The notes under the pieces were generated by a model. That model was not told where the DNA came from, made no database searches, and was given only the letters and a program-made list of their open reading frames with translations. Of a DNA stretch of 64,000 nucleotides, positions 7,786-16,896 are shown one piece after another (the stretch's first letter is position 1; every line of letters starts with the position of its first letter). The translations under genes were made by a program, and so were the position numbers. Origin of the DNA: Lentzea guizhouensis (GTDB taxonomy: Bacteria > Actinomycetota > Actinomycetes > Mycobacteriales > Pseudonocardiaceae); assembly GCF_001701025.1 (NCBI RefSeq), contig NZ_CP016793.1, forward strand, positions 1,116,001 to 1,180,000. The letters run 5' to 3'.

Positions 7786-9948
7786 ATGACGAGACGCGAC
7801 TGGGCCCGCGTGGCACTCACCGTCGCGTCGGTGGTCTTCGCGTTGTACTTCTCGCCGCTGGGCGACTGGCTGGCCGAGAACCCGCTTCCCGGCCAAGGCT
7901 GGATGAAGGACCACCTGCTCCTGGCCACGACATCGGCCCTGGTCGTGCTGGGAACGCTCGGCGTGTTGTCCTTCGAACGGCAGAACCGGGCCGAGGACGC
8001 GGCCGACGACCGGTCGTTCGACCCGAGCACTGACCACTACCTCGACGACCTGCGTCAGCGGGTGAGGGCGAAGTGGATCGACCAGTTCCTGGCCCAGTCG
8101 CTGGAACGGATCGTGCCCGCGAAACTCGGCTTCCAGGATCGCAGGGACGCGATCACCAGTCCGTTGCAGGTCGTCGGCACCGCGACCGTGTCGGCGGACA
8201 TCTCCGCGATCTTCGCTGATCCCCGGACCGAGCGCAGCCTGCTCGTGCTCGGTGCCCCCGGCGCGGGCAAGACCACCCAGTTGCTGCGTCTCGCCGAGCA
8301 CCTCCTCGACGATCCGAACGGGCTGGTTCCCGTCGTCGTGCCGCTGTACGGCAGCGAGTGGAAGGAGCAGGAGGACAAGCTCACGCTGCGGTGGCTGCGC
8401 AAAGGGGTCCAGCTGGTCAGGGCCGAGAGCAAGGCGGAGAAGAAGGGCGTGGTGCCGGCACCTCCGAACGAGACCGAGGAGGCCAGGATCAAGAGGACCG
8501 TCGACGAGGCGGTGCGGTGGCTCGCCTGGGAGATCGGCCGGCTCTACCAGCTGCCGGCGCAGAACGTGGCGCGGTGGCTGCGATCGGAACGCAGTCCGCT
8601 GGTGCTGCTGTTCGACGGCCTGGACGAGATCGGGGACTTCGAGGCCCGCGACCGGTGTGTCGAGGTCCTGTCGGTCCTGCGTTCCCAGCTCAGGCCGGGC
8701 ATGGTCGTGTGCAGCCGGACCGAGGAGTACTTCTGGTCGGAACAACGGCTCGCGTTCGGCTCGGCGGTCGAGATCATGCCGTTGAGCCCGGACGATGTCG
8801 ACGCCTACCTGCATGAGGCGGGCGACGAGCTGAAGTCGCTGCGTGAGGCATGCCGGCGCAACCCGACACTGGCAGGGCTGCTGGACAAACCGCTGACACT
8901 GACCGTGGCCGTGCTGACCTACCGCGGCAAGACCGTCGACGACCTGCTCTCCAGCCAGCTGGGCGACATGTGGACGGTCTACCTCGACGAGGTCCTCCCA
9001 CGGCAGCGAGGTCTGACGAGCATCCTCAGGTTCGACCGCGACAGGTCGCTTCGCTACCTGCGGTCACTCGCCGGGCTGATGGAGTCGACCGGCCACGACA
9101 GCTTCGCGGCGGAAGCGTTGAACCTGTCCTGGCTGCGACGCGGCACCGGCGTGGGACTGCTCCTCGCCTACCTCACAGCGGCCACGGTCTGCGGTGCGGG
9201 GTTGACCGCCGCGGCGTGGCTCACCGGAGGTCGGGACGTGGCCGCGATCTGCGCGGTCGTGCTCCTGTGGTTCTTCGGCATCGGGACGCTCACCGAGCTG
9301 GCGCCTGACCGCAGGACCGGCGTTTCCCGCCTCGAGAGCGCCCAGTTCGTGTCCGCGAGCTGGTCCCTGGACTGGCGGGCGGCCCGGGCCGCGGCACGGC
9401 GCTCGGGCGCCTTGGGCCTTGCGATCTGCGTTCTGCTCGCCGGCAACTCGGCGTGGTTGGACGTCATCAACGACATGACACCGATGAGCCTGCTACCCGC
9501 ACTGTGCGCTGCTTTCACCGCCGGTGTGCTGGCGCTGCCGAGCAGGCCGCGCGACGGGGTCGCCGCTGTTCGCGCTCGAACGGTCTCCGCCTCCGGCCGA
9601 ACCCTGGTGGTCCGGCTGAGTGCGGGGATCGGTGCGTTGTCCCTGGCCCTGGCGCTGCCATGGCTCACCACCGGCATGACCGGATCGATGCGAGCGACCG
9701 TCCTCTACGCGACGGCAGCCGCGACGACCGGCATCTGGCTGGCCGGCTTCGGCGCGTCCATGTACGGCTGGTGGAGCCACCGCACGGCGCTCCGGCTGGT
9801 GGTGCGGAAGGACATGCTGCCGGAGGACCTGAACATGTTCCTGGCCCACACGGACGACCGCATCATCACGCTGAGGAAACTCGACGGCCACGCCTTCATC
9901 CACCGCACGCTGCAACGCAAGCTGGTGGAGGAGCTATCCCTCCTCTGA
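7786..9948 (+). CDS. Membrane-anchored NACHT-family NTPase
   Basis: A 720-residue STAND/NACHT NTPase. Two N-terminal membrane helices (residues about 6-22 and 44-61) precede a soluble linker. The NACHT core has Walker A GAPGAGKTT (Lys about 162) and Walker B LVLLFDGLDEI (about 273-283, with the extra acidic residues after Asp typical of NACHT), followed by the sensor-like VVCSRTEEYFW. After a winged-helix-like region (LAGLLDKPLTLTVAVLTY), the C-terminus has about six hydrophobic segments (460-690) and a short soluble tail. ATG 7786 was chosen because GGAGG lies 10 nt upstream; a GTG nine bases earlier is too close to it. NACHT proteins of this type are known in some bacteria as antiphage sensors, while others have unknown roles. 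The gene converges on pucR, overlapping its end by 15 nt. Confidence 0.85.
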   Translation: MTRRDWARVALTVASVVFALYFSPLGDWLAENPLPGQGWMKDHLLLATTSALVVLGTLGVLSFERQNRAEDAADDRSFDPSTDHYLDDLRQRVRAKWIDQFLAQSLERIVPAKLGFQDRRDAITSPLQVVGTATVSADISAIFADPRTERSLLVLGAPGAGKTTQLLRLAEHLLDDPNGLVPVVVPLYGSEWKEQEDKLTLRWLRKGVQLVRAESKAEKKGVVPAPPNETEEARIKRTVDEAVRWLAWEIGRLYQLPAQNVARWLRSERSPLVLLFDGLDEIGDFEARDRCVEVLSVLRSQLRPGMVVCSRTEEYFWSEQRLAFGSAVEIMPLSPDDVDAYLHEAGDELKSLREACRRNPTLAGLLDKPLTLTVAVLTYRGKTVDDLLSSQLGDMWTVYLDEVLPRQRGLTSILRFDRDRSLRYLRSLAGLMESTGHDSFAAEALNLSWLRRGTGVGLLLAYLTAATVCGAGLTAAAWLTGGRDVAAICAVVLLWFFGIGTLTELAPDRRTGVSRLESAQFVSASWSLDWRAARAAARRSGALGLAICVLLAGNSAWLDVINDMTPMSLLPALCAAFTAGVLALPSRPRDGVAAVRARTVSASGRTLVVRLSAGIGALSLALALPWLTTGMTGSMRATVLYATAAATTGIWLAGFGASMYGWWSHRTALRLVVRKDMLPEDLNMFLAHTDDRIITLRKLDGHAFIHRTLQRKLVEELSLL

Positions 9949-11463
9949 CGCCCGAGCCGCCCGGCAAGCCAGGTGCACCGCCAACCGCTCATCCGCGTTC
10001 GTCAAACTCACCCCGAGCAGCTGCTCCGCCCGGTTGATCCGCTGCGCCACCGTGTTCCGGTGCACCTTCAACCGCACAGCAGCCGACGACGTCACCGACT
10101 CCTCGTCCAGGTACACCGCGAGCGTCCGCAGCAGCTGCCCGTCCTCCACCCCCACCAACGGCTCCAGCAACCGCGTCGCCTGCTCCACCAGCGCCGGCGT
10201 CTCCGCGGCCATCGACAGCAACCGCCGCACCCCGAGCTCGTCGATGTGCACGACCTTCGCGGCACCGGTCATCGCCGCCGCCTCCCGCGCCTCCGCCAGC
10301 GTCCGCCCCACCCCGGCCGCTCCCGGATGCGGGCGCCCGACCCCCGCCACCAACCGGCTCGGGCCGAGAGCCGCGGCGAGCTTCGCGGTCAGCTCGCGGT
10401 GCTGGGACTGCGGCGGCTCGGAGTCGTTCGTGAGCCAGAACGACCAGCCCTCCGCGCCCTCCACGAGCTGGCCGTGCAGGCCGCGCCGGGACAGTTCGAC
10501 GCGCAGGCGTTCGGTGTGGCCGGGATCGCGCGTGCCGGGGGCCGGCGGGTTCGGCATCGCGTAGACGCCGGTGTGCCAGCCGTCGAGCCGCCAGCCCGCG
10601 AGCACCGCCTGCTGCACCAGCATCGGCGGCACGTCGTCGCCGGAGGCGAGCAGCTCGGAGAGCAGCGAGCCGAGGGAACGGGCGCGGCGTTCGGTTTCGA
10701 GGCGTTCGGCGGCGACCCAGTTGCCGAGCGCCCACGACGCGACCTGGCTGATCTGCAGCACGGTCTCCGCCCAGCGCTTGTTGCTGCCGCCCGCGTGCGA
10801 CACGAGCCAGAGGTGCACGTGACCGGTGCCGTCGACCTCCACCGGCACGGCCACCGCGAATCCCTCGGCCAGTGCCGCGGTCGTGGCGACCGAACCCATC
10901 AGCAGCTCGGCCGGCAGGCCCGGCGGGGACACGCCTTCGATCGCGGTGCCGTCGGCGCTGATCACCGCGCACGTCACGTGCAGCTCGCCGGACAGGATCG
11001 TGACGACCGAACGCGGATCCGGGCGCGAACGGCCCAGCCGCGCGGTGACGGCGTTCAGCAGGCGGGCGGCGACGACCTCGGGACGGCGGACCGCGGTGCG
11101 CAGCGAGTCGGCGACCAGCAGCGGGTCGGCGGCCTTGGTCTGCAACAACGGCACGCCGAGCCGGTTCGCGAACGACAGCGTCGCGGCGGACGGCGGCTGG
11201 TGCGCGCCCGACACCAGCACGACGGCGCGCACGTCCGCGCTGTAGGCACGGCGCAACGCCACCTCGACCAGGTACGGCTGCTGCCCGGTCAGGATCACCA
11301 GGTCGCCCGCCGAGCACGCCTCGACCGCCGTCAGGTCCGCCGCCAGCCGCACGTCGCTCACCTCGACGTCGAGCCCGCGGCCGCCGGCGAGCAGGCAGGC
11401 GTCGCCGAGCACGCCGATCTCCAGCAGGTCGCGCACGCTCAGCGACTCGGCGTCGTCGATCAC
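9934..11463 (-). CDS. PucR-family transcriptional regulator
   Basis: A 509-residue regulator. The N-terminal purine catabolism regulator domain begins SVRDLLEIGVLGDACLLAGG and includes ACSAGDLVILTGQQ. A central GGDEF-like/GAF-like region follows. The C-terminus is the PucR_C helix-turn-helix (LLRTLAVYLDEESVTSSAAV, VHRNTVAQRINRAEQLLG). Members control purine, allantoin or related nitrogen catabolism by sensing a pathway metabolite. The GTG start at 11463 overlaps the stop of the upstream DUF917 gene in a GTGA tetranucleotide, so the regulator is translationally coupled to, and the last gene of, the permease-hydrolase operon. This makes it the probable local regulator. Confidence 0.9.
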   Translation of the reverse strand: MIDDAESLSVRDLLEIGVLGDACLLAGGRGLDVEVSDVRLAADLTAVEACSAGDLVILTGQQPYLVEVALRRAYSADVRAVVLVSGAHQPPSAATLSFANRLGVPLLQTKAADPLLVADSLRTAVRRPEVVAARLLNAVTARLGRSRPDPRSVVTILSGELHVTCAVISADGTAIEGVSPPGLPAELLMGSVATTAALAEGFAVAVPVEVDGTGHVHLWLVSHAGGSNKRWAETVLQISQVASWALGNWVAAERLETERRARSLGSLLSELLASGDDVPPMLVQQAVLAGWRLDGWHTGVYAMPNPPAPGTRDPGHTERLRVELSRRGLHGQLVEGAEGWSFWLTNDSEPPQSQHRELTAKLAAALGPSRLVAGVGRPHPGAAGVGRTLAEAREAAAMTGAAKVVHIDELGVRRLLSMAAETPALVEQATRLLEPLVGVEDGQLLRTLAVYLDEESVTSSAAVRLKVHRNTVAQRINRAEQLLGVSLTNADERLAVHLACRAARASEEG

Positions 11464-12521
11464 GGAACCGCCCGGAACGGCACGTAGTCGAGGTCGTAGC
11501 CGAACGCCCGCGGGTCGACGCGCCCGAGCACCTCCCGCCGCAGCCACTGCGGCGGCGCTGGGAGCGCTACCACGTCGACCACCGCCCCGGCCGTGAGCCG
11601 CTCGGTCGACACCGGCGCACCCGACTCGGCGTCGAGGCAGCACAGCAGGTCCGGCGTCGTCACGAGCGTCTCGCCGTCCGCCAGGGCGGCGAGGTACTCC
11701 CCCTGCATCTCCAGGCGCACATAGGCATCGTCGGCGTCCAGGCGGCGCAGCGCCACCGTTCCGCGCGGAAACTCGCCAACCGACTCCCGCCAGACTTCGA
11801 CTACTTTCCCCCGCGCCACAACGAAGCCGCCGGAAGCCGCCGCTCGTTCCTCGGTTGAAATCGTTTTACCCGACCAGATCTCACCCAGTCGCAGCGCCCG
11901 CGCGAGCGAGCCGGTCACGCCCACTGCCAGCGCGTCCGCGAGTCTCAACGGCTTCGCGACCATCATCGCCCAGCCGCCGAAGTCGACCATGACCGTGCGC
12001 GCGAGCTTCTCGATCCCGGTCGCGTCCAGCACGGCCCGGTTGCCGCTGGGTTCGGTGATGGCCAAGGGGGTCGTGGGCAGCCCGGCCGCGTCGTAGGTCG
12101 TCTGGTCGATCCGTGGAAACGCTCTCCCCATCCCGTCCACGTCGACGTACGGCAACCCCAGCCGAGCTGCCAGGATGAGCGGCAGCAGCCCGTTGCACCC
12201 GCCGACCTCCCACCCGATGACGGCGGTCGCGGCCGTGTTGTCGTGCGCCTGCAACGACTTCAGCGCTTCCTCCGCCTCCAGGCCGGACGGCAGCTTCTCG
12301 ATCAGCACCGTGGGCGCGCCGATCAACCCGACCCGCGCGCCGTACCCGGCGGGGTCGGCTTCCTCCGGCGCCAGCACGGTGACGGGACCGCTCTGCCGCA
12401 TCTCGTGCCTGAGCATCGCGGCGAACGCGTGCGTCTCGTGCTCCCCACCGCCCCCGCCGCTGCCGAGCACGACCACGCCCAGCGCGAGCCGGTCAACCTC
12501 GTCGGGCTGGAGCAGGTGCAT
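11460..12521 (-). CDS. DUF917-family protein of hydantoinase-type locus
   Basis: A 353-residue cytosolic DUF917 protein. Typical features are the glycine-rich N-terminus VVVLGSGGGGGEHETHAF, the segment VIGWEVGGCNGLLPLILAARLGLPYVD and VDGMGRAFPRIDQTTY, and a C-terminal beta-rich domain ending YDLDYVPFRAVP. DUF917 proteins are almost always encoded next to hydantoinase/oxoprolinase-family proteins, and some are fused to them, so the two probably act together. The catalytic contribution of DUF917 is not established. The start at ATG 12521 lies 55 nt after the hydantoinase-like gene, and the stop overlaps pucR by 4 nt. Confidence 0.85.
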   Translation of the reverse strand: MHLLQPDEVDRLALGVVVLGSGGGGGEHETHAFAAMLRHEMRQSGPVTVLAPEEADPAGYGARVGLIGAPTVLIEKLPSGLEAEEALKSLQAHDNTAATAVIGWEVGGCNGLLPLILAARLGLPYVDVDGMGRAFPRIDQTTYDAAGLPTTPLAITEPSGNRAVLDATGIEKLARTVMVDFGGWAMMVAKPLRLADALAVGVTGSLARALRLGEIWSGKTISTEERAAASGGFVVARGKVVEVWRESVGEFPRGTVALRRLDADDAYVRLEMQGEYLAALADGETLVTTPDLLCCLDAESGAPVSTERLTAGAVVDVVALPAPPQWLRREVLGRVDPRAFGYDLDYVPFRAVP

Positions 12522-12576
12522 GCGCGTGACAGTAGTGCCGCACGGGTCCGGCCGAGAAGCTCCGCCGAACGCGCGT

Positions 12577-14154
12577 CTAGCGGGTTCCGAGAGGTGCTCG
12601 TTCCGCGACGCCCTCCAGCACAAGATCACCCACGGCCCGTGCGCGCACCCGGCTCGCGTTGCCGGGCAGGTAGGCCAGCGGGATCTCCTCGACCTCCACG
12701 ACCCGCACGCTGCCGGCCCTCGCGCCCGCGGCCACCGCCTTGTCCACGGCCTCCTGACGGGCCGCGTCCAGCACCTCACCGCGCCGGGCGGGGTCGATCG
12801 TGAACACCCGGTCCACCTCGCCGCCGACCTGCGCGATCGCGGCGCCGATGGCGTTGGCGAACCCGTGGTGCGCCGGCCTGACCAGCTCGCCGACGCCAGC
12901 CAGCTCCTCCGGCACGAGCACGCTGCCACCGCCGACCAGCACAACCGGAACCGGCGACGAGCCGGCGCGCATCCGGTCGACCAGCCCGGCGATGCGGTCG
13001 CTGACGTGGCCGAGCACCGAGCTGACCAGCGCACGGTCGAGGTGCCGCACGAGCGAGGCGTCACCGATGTCCGCCCGCCCGGCCGCCACCGCGACGTCGG
13101 TTGCGGTCAGCGTGTCGCCACCGAACACCAACGCCTTGTCGGACAGGCGGAATCCAACGCTGTCCGGCCCCACCGGGACGCCACCGCCCTGCCGCACCAG
13201 GCTGCCACCGCCCAGGCCGGTCGACAGCACGTCCGGCATCCGGAAGTTCGTGCGCACACCGCTGATCAGCACCCCGGAGGAGGCCTCGCGCGGGAAACCG
13301 TTGTGCAGCATGCCGACGTCGGTCGTGGTGCCGCCGACGTCAACGACCACGCAATCGTCCAAACCGGACAGGAACGCGCCGCCGCGCATCGAGTTCGTGG
13401 GGCCGGAGGAGAACGTGGCAACCGGGTAGCAGCGCGCGTACTCGATTTCCATCAGCGTGCCGTCGTTCTGGCTGAGGTAGAGCGGAGCGTCGATCCCCTG
13501 TGCCGTCAGCGATTCCGTGAGCCCGTCGGCGATCTGCGCGGCCAGCTCGCGCAGCGCGGCGTTGATGATCGTCGCGTTCTCCCGCTCCAGCAGGCCGAGC
13601 CTGCCGATCTCGTGGGAGAAGCTGACCACCAGCTCCGGCACCTCGGCGGTGAGGACCTCCGCGGCCCGGCGTTCGAGGTCGCCGTTGACCAGCGAGAACA
13701 CCGACGAGATCGCGACCGACCGCACGCCCTTCGCCGCGATGTCGGCCGCGACGCCGCGCAGCTCGTCCTCGTCGAGCGGCGAGATCAGCCGGCCGTCGTA
13801 CTCGTACCCGCCGTGACACAGGTAGGAATGCCCGCCGATCACCTGGCGCAGTCGTTCCGGCCAGTCGACGAACGGCGGAAGTGCTTTCGTGGCAGGCAGT
13901 CCGAGCCGCACCGCAGCGGTCTGGGCGAGTCCTCTGCCCTCGACGACCGCGTTGACGAAGTGGGTCGTCCCGATCATGACCGCCCGCACGGAAGCCGCGT
14001 CGAACGCATGCGCGGCCCGCAACCCGCCGACCGCGGCGACGATCCCGGTGGTGACGTCGGCCGTCGTCGTCCTCTTGCACTCGGCCAGCACACGCCGTCC
14101 CTCAACGAGAACGGCATCGGTGTTCGTGCCGCCGACGTCGATGCCGATGTGCAT
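12577..14154 (-). CDS. Hydantoinase/oxoprolinase-family protein (HyuA-like)
   Basis: A 525-residue protein of the hydantoinase A/oxoprolinase family, which has an actin-like ASKHA fold and hydrolyses cyclic amides with ATP (N-methylhydantoin, 5-oxoproline or related rings). The two phosphate-binding loops are visible: GIDVGGTNTDAVLV at the N-terminus and CVVVDVGGTTTDVGMLHNG in the middle. Other family landmarks are IGTTHFVNAVVE, FSHEIGRLGLLERENATIIN and ATFSSGPTNSMRGGAF. The length matches the stand-alone N-terminal/catalytic subunit; no HyuB-type second subunit is encoded here, and the DUF917 protein takes that place. It sits 16 nt after the NCS1 permease gene, and the set likely imports and opens a cyclic ureide or amide. 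The exact substrate cannot be deduced. Confidence 0.85.
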   Translation of the reverse strand: MHIGIDVGGTNTDAVLVEGRRVLAECKRTTTADVTTGIVAAVGGLRAAHAFDAASVRAVMIGTTHFVNAVVEGRGLAQTAAVRLGLPATKALPPFVDWPERLRQVIGGHSYLCHGGYEYDGRLISPLDEDELRGVAADIAAKGVRSVAISSVFSLVNGDLERRAAEVLTAEVPELVVSFSHEIGRLGLLERENATIINAALRELAAQIADGLTESLTAQGIDAPLYLSQNDGTLMEIEYARCYPVATFSSGPTNSMRGGAFLSGLDDCVVVDVGGTTTDVGMLHNGFPREASSGVLISGVRTNFRMPDVLSTGLGGGSLVRQGGGVPVGPDSVGFRLSDKALVFGGDTLTATDVAVAAGRADIGDASLVRHLDRALVSSVLGHVSDRIAGLVDRMRAGSSPVPVVLVGGGSVLVPEELAGVGELVRPAHHGFANAIGAAIAQVGGEVDRVFTIDPARRGEVLDAARQEAVDKAVAAGARAGSVRVVEVEEIPLAYLPGNASRVRARAVGDLVLEGVAERAPLGTR

Positions 14155-14170
14155 GTGACCGGACCACCCC

Positions 14171-15490
14171 TCAGGCGGCAGACGCTTCCCCGACCACCTT
14201 ACGGTTGGTGGCCTTGCGGCACCGCACGCGCAGGAGGTCCAACCTGCCCGCTGAGACGTAGAGCGCGAAGGCGAGCACGAGTGAGTTCACACTGGACTGC
14301 CCGAACGGAACGAGCTCACCCACGACCGCGGAAGCCGGCCAGATGAGCACGGTGGCGGGCACCCACGTGGGTGCCGACCTCGGCACGCGCGGTCTGGTGG
14401 AGATGATCTCGTTGCGCCAGCGCCGCACCACGTAGTACTCGGCGATCATGATCCCGGTGACCGGCGGGAACACCACGCCGAGCAGCACCAGGAAGTGCGT
14501 GAACTGGGTGAGGATGCCCGCCGCGGCCAGGAGGCTGCCCGCGATCCCGACCACCACGGTCACCTGCGCGCGGCTGATCCGCAGGTCGAACACCGCGTCG
14601 AAGAAGTTCACCAGGCCCAGCGACGCCGAGTAGAGGTTCCAGTCGTTGATCTTCAGCACGGCCGTGACCACCACCAGCGCGCCGATCCAGCCGCCCGACC
14701 GGCTGATCGCGCCCATGACGTCCGTGGTGCCGAGCCCGTGCGCGAGCAGCACACCGGCACAGCCCACCACCCACTCACCGGCCGTGATGCCGACGACGGT
14801 CTGCTTCACCACGTCCCACGACGACCGGTTGAACCGCGTCATGTCCGGCGCGATCGCGGCACCGACGACGAAGCTGCCGATCACCAGCGTCACCGCCGTG
14901 AGCATCCCGATCCGCGGCCCCGGCGCGGCCCCCGCCAGCGCGGCCGGGAAGTCACCGACGTTCGCGACCACGACCCACAGCACGAGCAGCAAGAACGCAG
15001 GCACGGTCAGATAAGCGGTCCACGCCATCCACCGAACGCCACAGGCCGCGATGATCGTGATCGCCAGCCCGAACGCCAACGACCACACCGGCGCCGGCAA
15101 CACCCCCGAGACGGTCGCGAGCGTGACCCCCGCCAGCCCCGTCTGCACCCCGAACCAGCCGGTCGCCGACAACGCGATGACCAGCCCGAGCACCGCCGAC
15201 CCCGCGTGCCCGAACCCGGTCCACCGGCTGAGGATCGCCGTCGAGAGCCCTTCCCGCTGCCCGATGATCCCGACCGCGACCGCGACGACGTTGAGCACCA
15301 GCGCCCCGATCGTGAGCGCCAGGAACGCGTCCCAGAACCCCATGCCGAACCCGAGGGTCGCGCCCAGCAGCAACTGGCTCAGCGCGGACGTCTGCCCGAA
15401 GCGCTGGGTCGCGACCGACAACCACGGGTGTCGCGCCTGGTCAGGGACACGACTGAGGGCCTGGTCGTCCTGCTTGGGAAGAGCGGCCAC
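14171..15490 (-). CDS. NCS1-family nucleobase/hydantoin permease (CodB-like)
   Basis: A 439-residue polytopic protein with about twelve hydrophobic helices, belonging to the nucleobase:cation symporter-1 family (cytosine, allantoin or hydantoin transport). The N-terminal landmark LSQLLLGATLGFGMGFWDAF corresponds to helix 1, GWFGVQTGLAG to the substrate-site helix 3, and SFVVGAAIAPDMTRFNR to helix 6. The GTG start at 15490 is followed by a short basic cytosolic N-terminus. It is the first gene of the operon leading to the hydantoinase-like, DUF917 and PucR genes, and supplies the substrate for them. About 110 nt separate it from the next leftward gene, leaving room for the operon promoter. Confidence 0.88.
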   Translation of the reverse strand: MAALPKQDDQALSRVPDQARHPWLSVATQRFGQTSALSQLLLGATLGFGMGFWDAFLALTIGALVLNVVAVAVGIIGQREGLSTAILSRWTGFGHAGSAVLGLVIALSATGWFGVQTGLAGVTLATVSGVLPAPVWSLAFGLAITIIAACGVRWMAWTAYLTVPAFLLLVLWVVVANVGDFPAALAGAAPGPRIGMLTAVTLVIGSFVVGAAIAPDMTRFNRSSWDVVKQTVVGITAGEWVVGCAGVLLAHGLGTTDVMGAISRSGGWIGALVVVTAVLKINDWNLYSASLGLVNFFDAVFDLRISRAQVTVVVGIAGSLLAAAGILTQFTHFLVLLGVVFPPVTGIMIAEYYVVRRWRNEIISTRPRVPRSAPTWVPATVLIWPASAVVGELVPFGQSSVNSLVLAFALYVSAGRLDLLRVRCRKATNRKVVGEASAA

Positions 15491-15603
15491 GATCGTCCCT
15501 CCGCCCTGTGATCGACAACCCGGACAGTAATGGCGGAGTCACGATCGAGCTACAGACAATCTGCACAGTCGGACGAAACGTCACGTTGCGATTCGCACAG
15601 CCC

Positions 15604-16235
15604 TCAATTCATCGCCAACGCGATCCGCCTGCGCGCCACCAGCCGCGTGTGGTGCAGATCCGCACTCCCCCCGAACCCCGGCCGCCGCTCGAACCGGTCG
15701 TAGCTGCGGGAAAGCAACCAGTGCGCCGCCTCCGGTGGAATCGACTGCAACCGCACCTGCTCCTTCAACCGCACCAGCGTCTCCCCCACCTCCCGCGTCA
15801 GAAACGCGTGCCGCGTCAAGCTCCCGCTGATTTCATCGATCATGAAAACCATGGCGTGCGACTCATCGTCATATGCATAACTGCACATCAACGCCAAATA
15901 TCCCGCGTCGACCGACCGATCCCCGACCCAGCACTCCCCGAACCGGAGCCGCCCGAGATCCCACCGCGGCCGCTCCAACCCCGCGCCGCCTCCCGCGCCC
16001 ACCCCCCACCCCGCCCGGGCAAAAGGTGCCCCAACGCGGTCAGCAACGCCGCACTCCGCCGACTGGGCCGCTCCGCCAGGTGCTGCACAACGACTTCCCA
16101 CAACTCCTCGTTGTGCGCAAACGGCCCCGCGAACGCACTCACCCGCAACTCGACCTCCACCGGGTCGCTCAGCTGGGGCAACGCACGCCCGGCGTCCACC
16201 ACCGCCTGCTGCATCGCGTTGAGCCTCGTCCGCAC
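15604..16235 (-). pseudogene. Hypothetical gene with one frame break
   Basis: From GTG 16235 the frame encodes RTRLNAMQQAVVDAGRALPQ and continues to SRRSAALLTALGHLLP. It then turns into low-complexity Gly/Arg sequence. The sensible continuation is in another frame: PRWDLGRLRFGECWVGDRSV, SYAYDDESHAMVFMID and TREVGETLVRLKEQVRLQ, ending at 15604. The break lies within the G/C-run segment 16001-16025; adding one base there joins both halves into a protein of about 210 residues. The fold and family are not recognised. It may be real gene decay or a consensus error. It lies 52 nt upstream-side of the type VII secretion-associated gene, in the same orientation. Confidence 0.6.
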
Positions 16236-16287
16236 GGCCGGAGGTTAGCCCGATCGGCGCAACCACAGGCGGTCCTGGCTTCTCGTT

Positions 16288-16839
16288 TCACCTCATCGTG
16301 ATCACCGCGCGCAGCCCGTCGACCAGCACCGCACCCGGAACCTCGAACCGCACCCCGCCCTGCGCCGCGATCAACACCGTCGCGGGCTCTTGGAGCGCGT
16401 CCACGATCACCGCGAGCTCCACCCCGTGAAACCGCTGCCAGTGCGGCGGCCAGTCCGGCGGCAGCGCCCGCTCCGACGCGAACGCGTCGATCACGTTCCC
16501 CCGCAGCACCACGTGCTCCCGCGCCTTCTTCGCCGGATCCGCCGGCAACACCAACTCGGCCGCCAGCACCGCGTCGACGAGCTCCCGCTTCTCCGCCCGC
16601 CCGTGCCACACCAGGTACATCAACGACTCGAGGTCGTTCTCGAAGACCAGCTCCTTCGCCCGGTACCGCGGATTCGCCACGTACTCGTCGGTGATCTCCC
16701 CGCGCTCGTCCACGAGGTACCGCCCGACCACCGCCTCCGCCACCACCTCGTCGTAGGCGGGATCCACCACGTGCAACCAGTTGCTGGGCACCCGCCGCGC
16801 GCGTTCCCGCATCTCCCCCGTCACCAGCGGCTTGATCAT
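16288..16839 (-). CDS. Type VII secretion-associated protein (putative)
   Basis: A 183-residue soluble protein. Its N-terminus (TGEMRERARRVPSNWLHVVD followed by PAYD and GRYLVDERGEITDEYVANPR) resembles the actinobacterial 'type VII secretion system-associated protein' family, whose members begin with a short Arg-rich helix followed by SWL-x-V-x-DP and a GxYxVDxxGEI motif. The C-terminal part (EVPGAVLVDGLRAV) is a SseB-like beta segment. ATG 16839 was chosen as the first codon of this conserved start. The gene is divergent from the YbaB/EspC-like operon with 57 nt between starts, which fits a shared regulatory region. The family assignment is by recollection and context. Confidence 0.55.
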   Translation of the reverse strand: MIKPLVTGEMRERARRVPSNWLHVVDPAYDEVVAEAVVGRYLVDERGEITDEYVANPRYRAKELVFENDLESLMYLVWHGRAEKRELVDAVLAAELVLPADPAKKAREHVVLRGNVIDAFASERALPPDWPPHWQRFHGVELAVIVDALQEPATVLIAAQGGVRFEVPGAVLVDGLRAVITMR

Positions 16840-16896
16840 GCACGCATTGTGCCGAACCGTGCGCGGAGAGTCGCGACGAATGAGAACATTCGAGAC

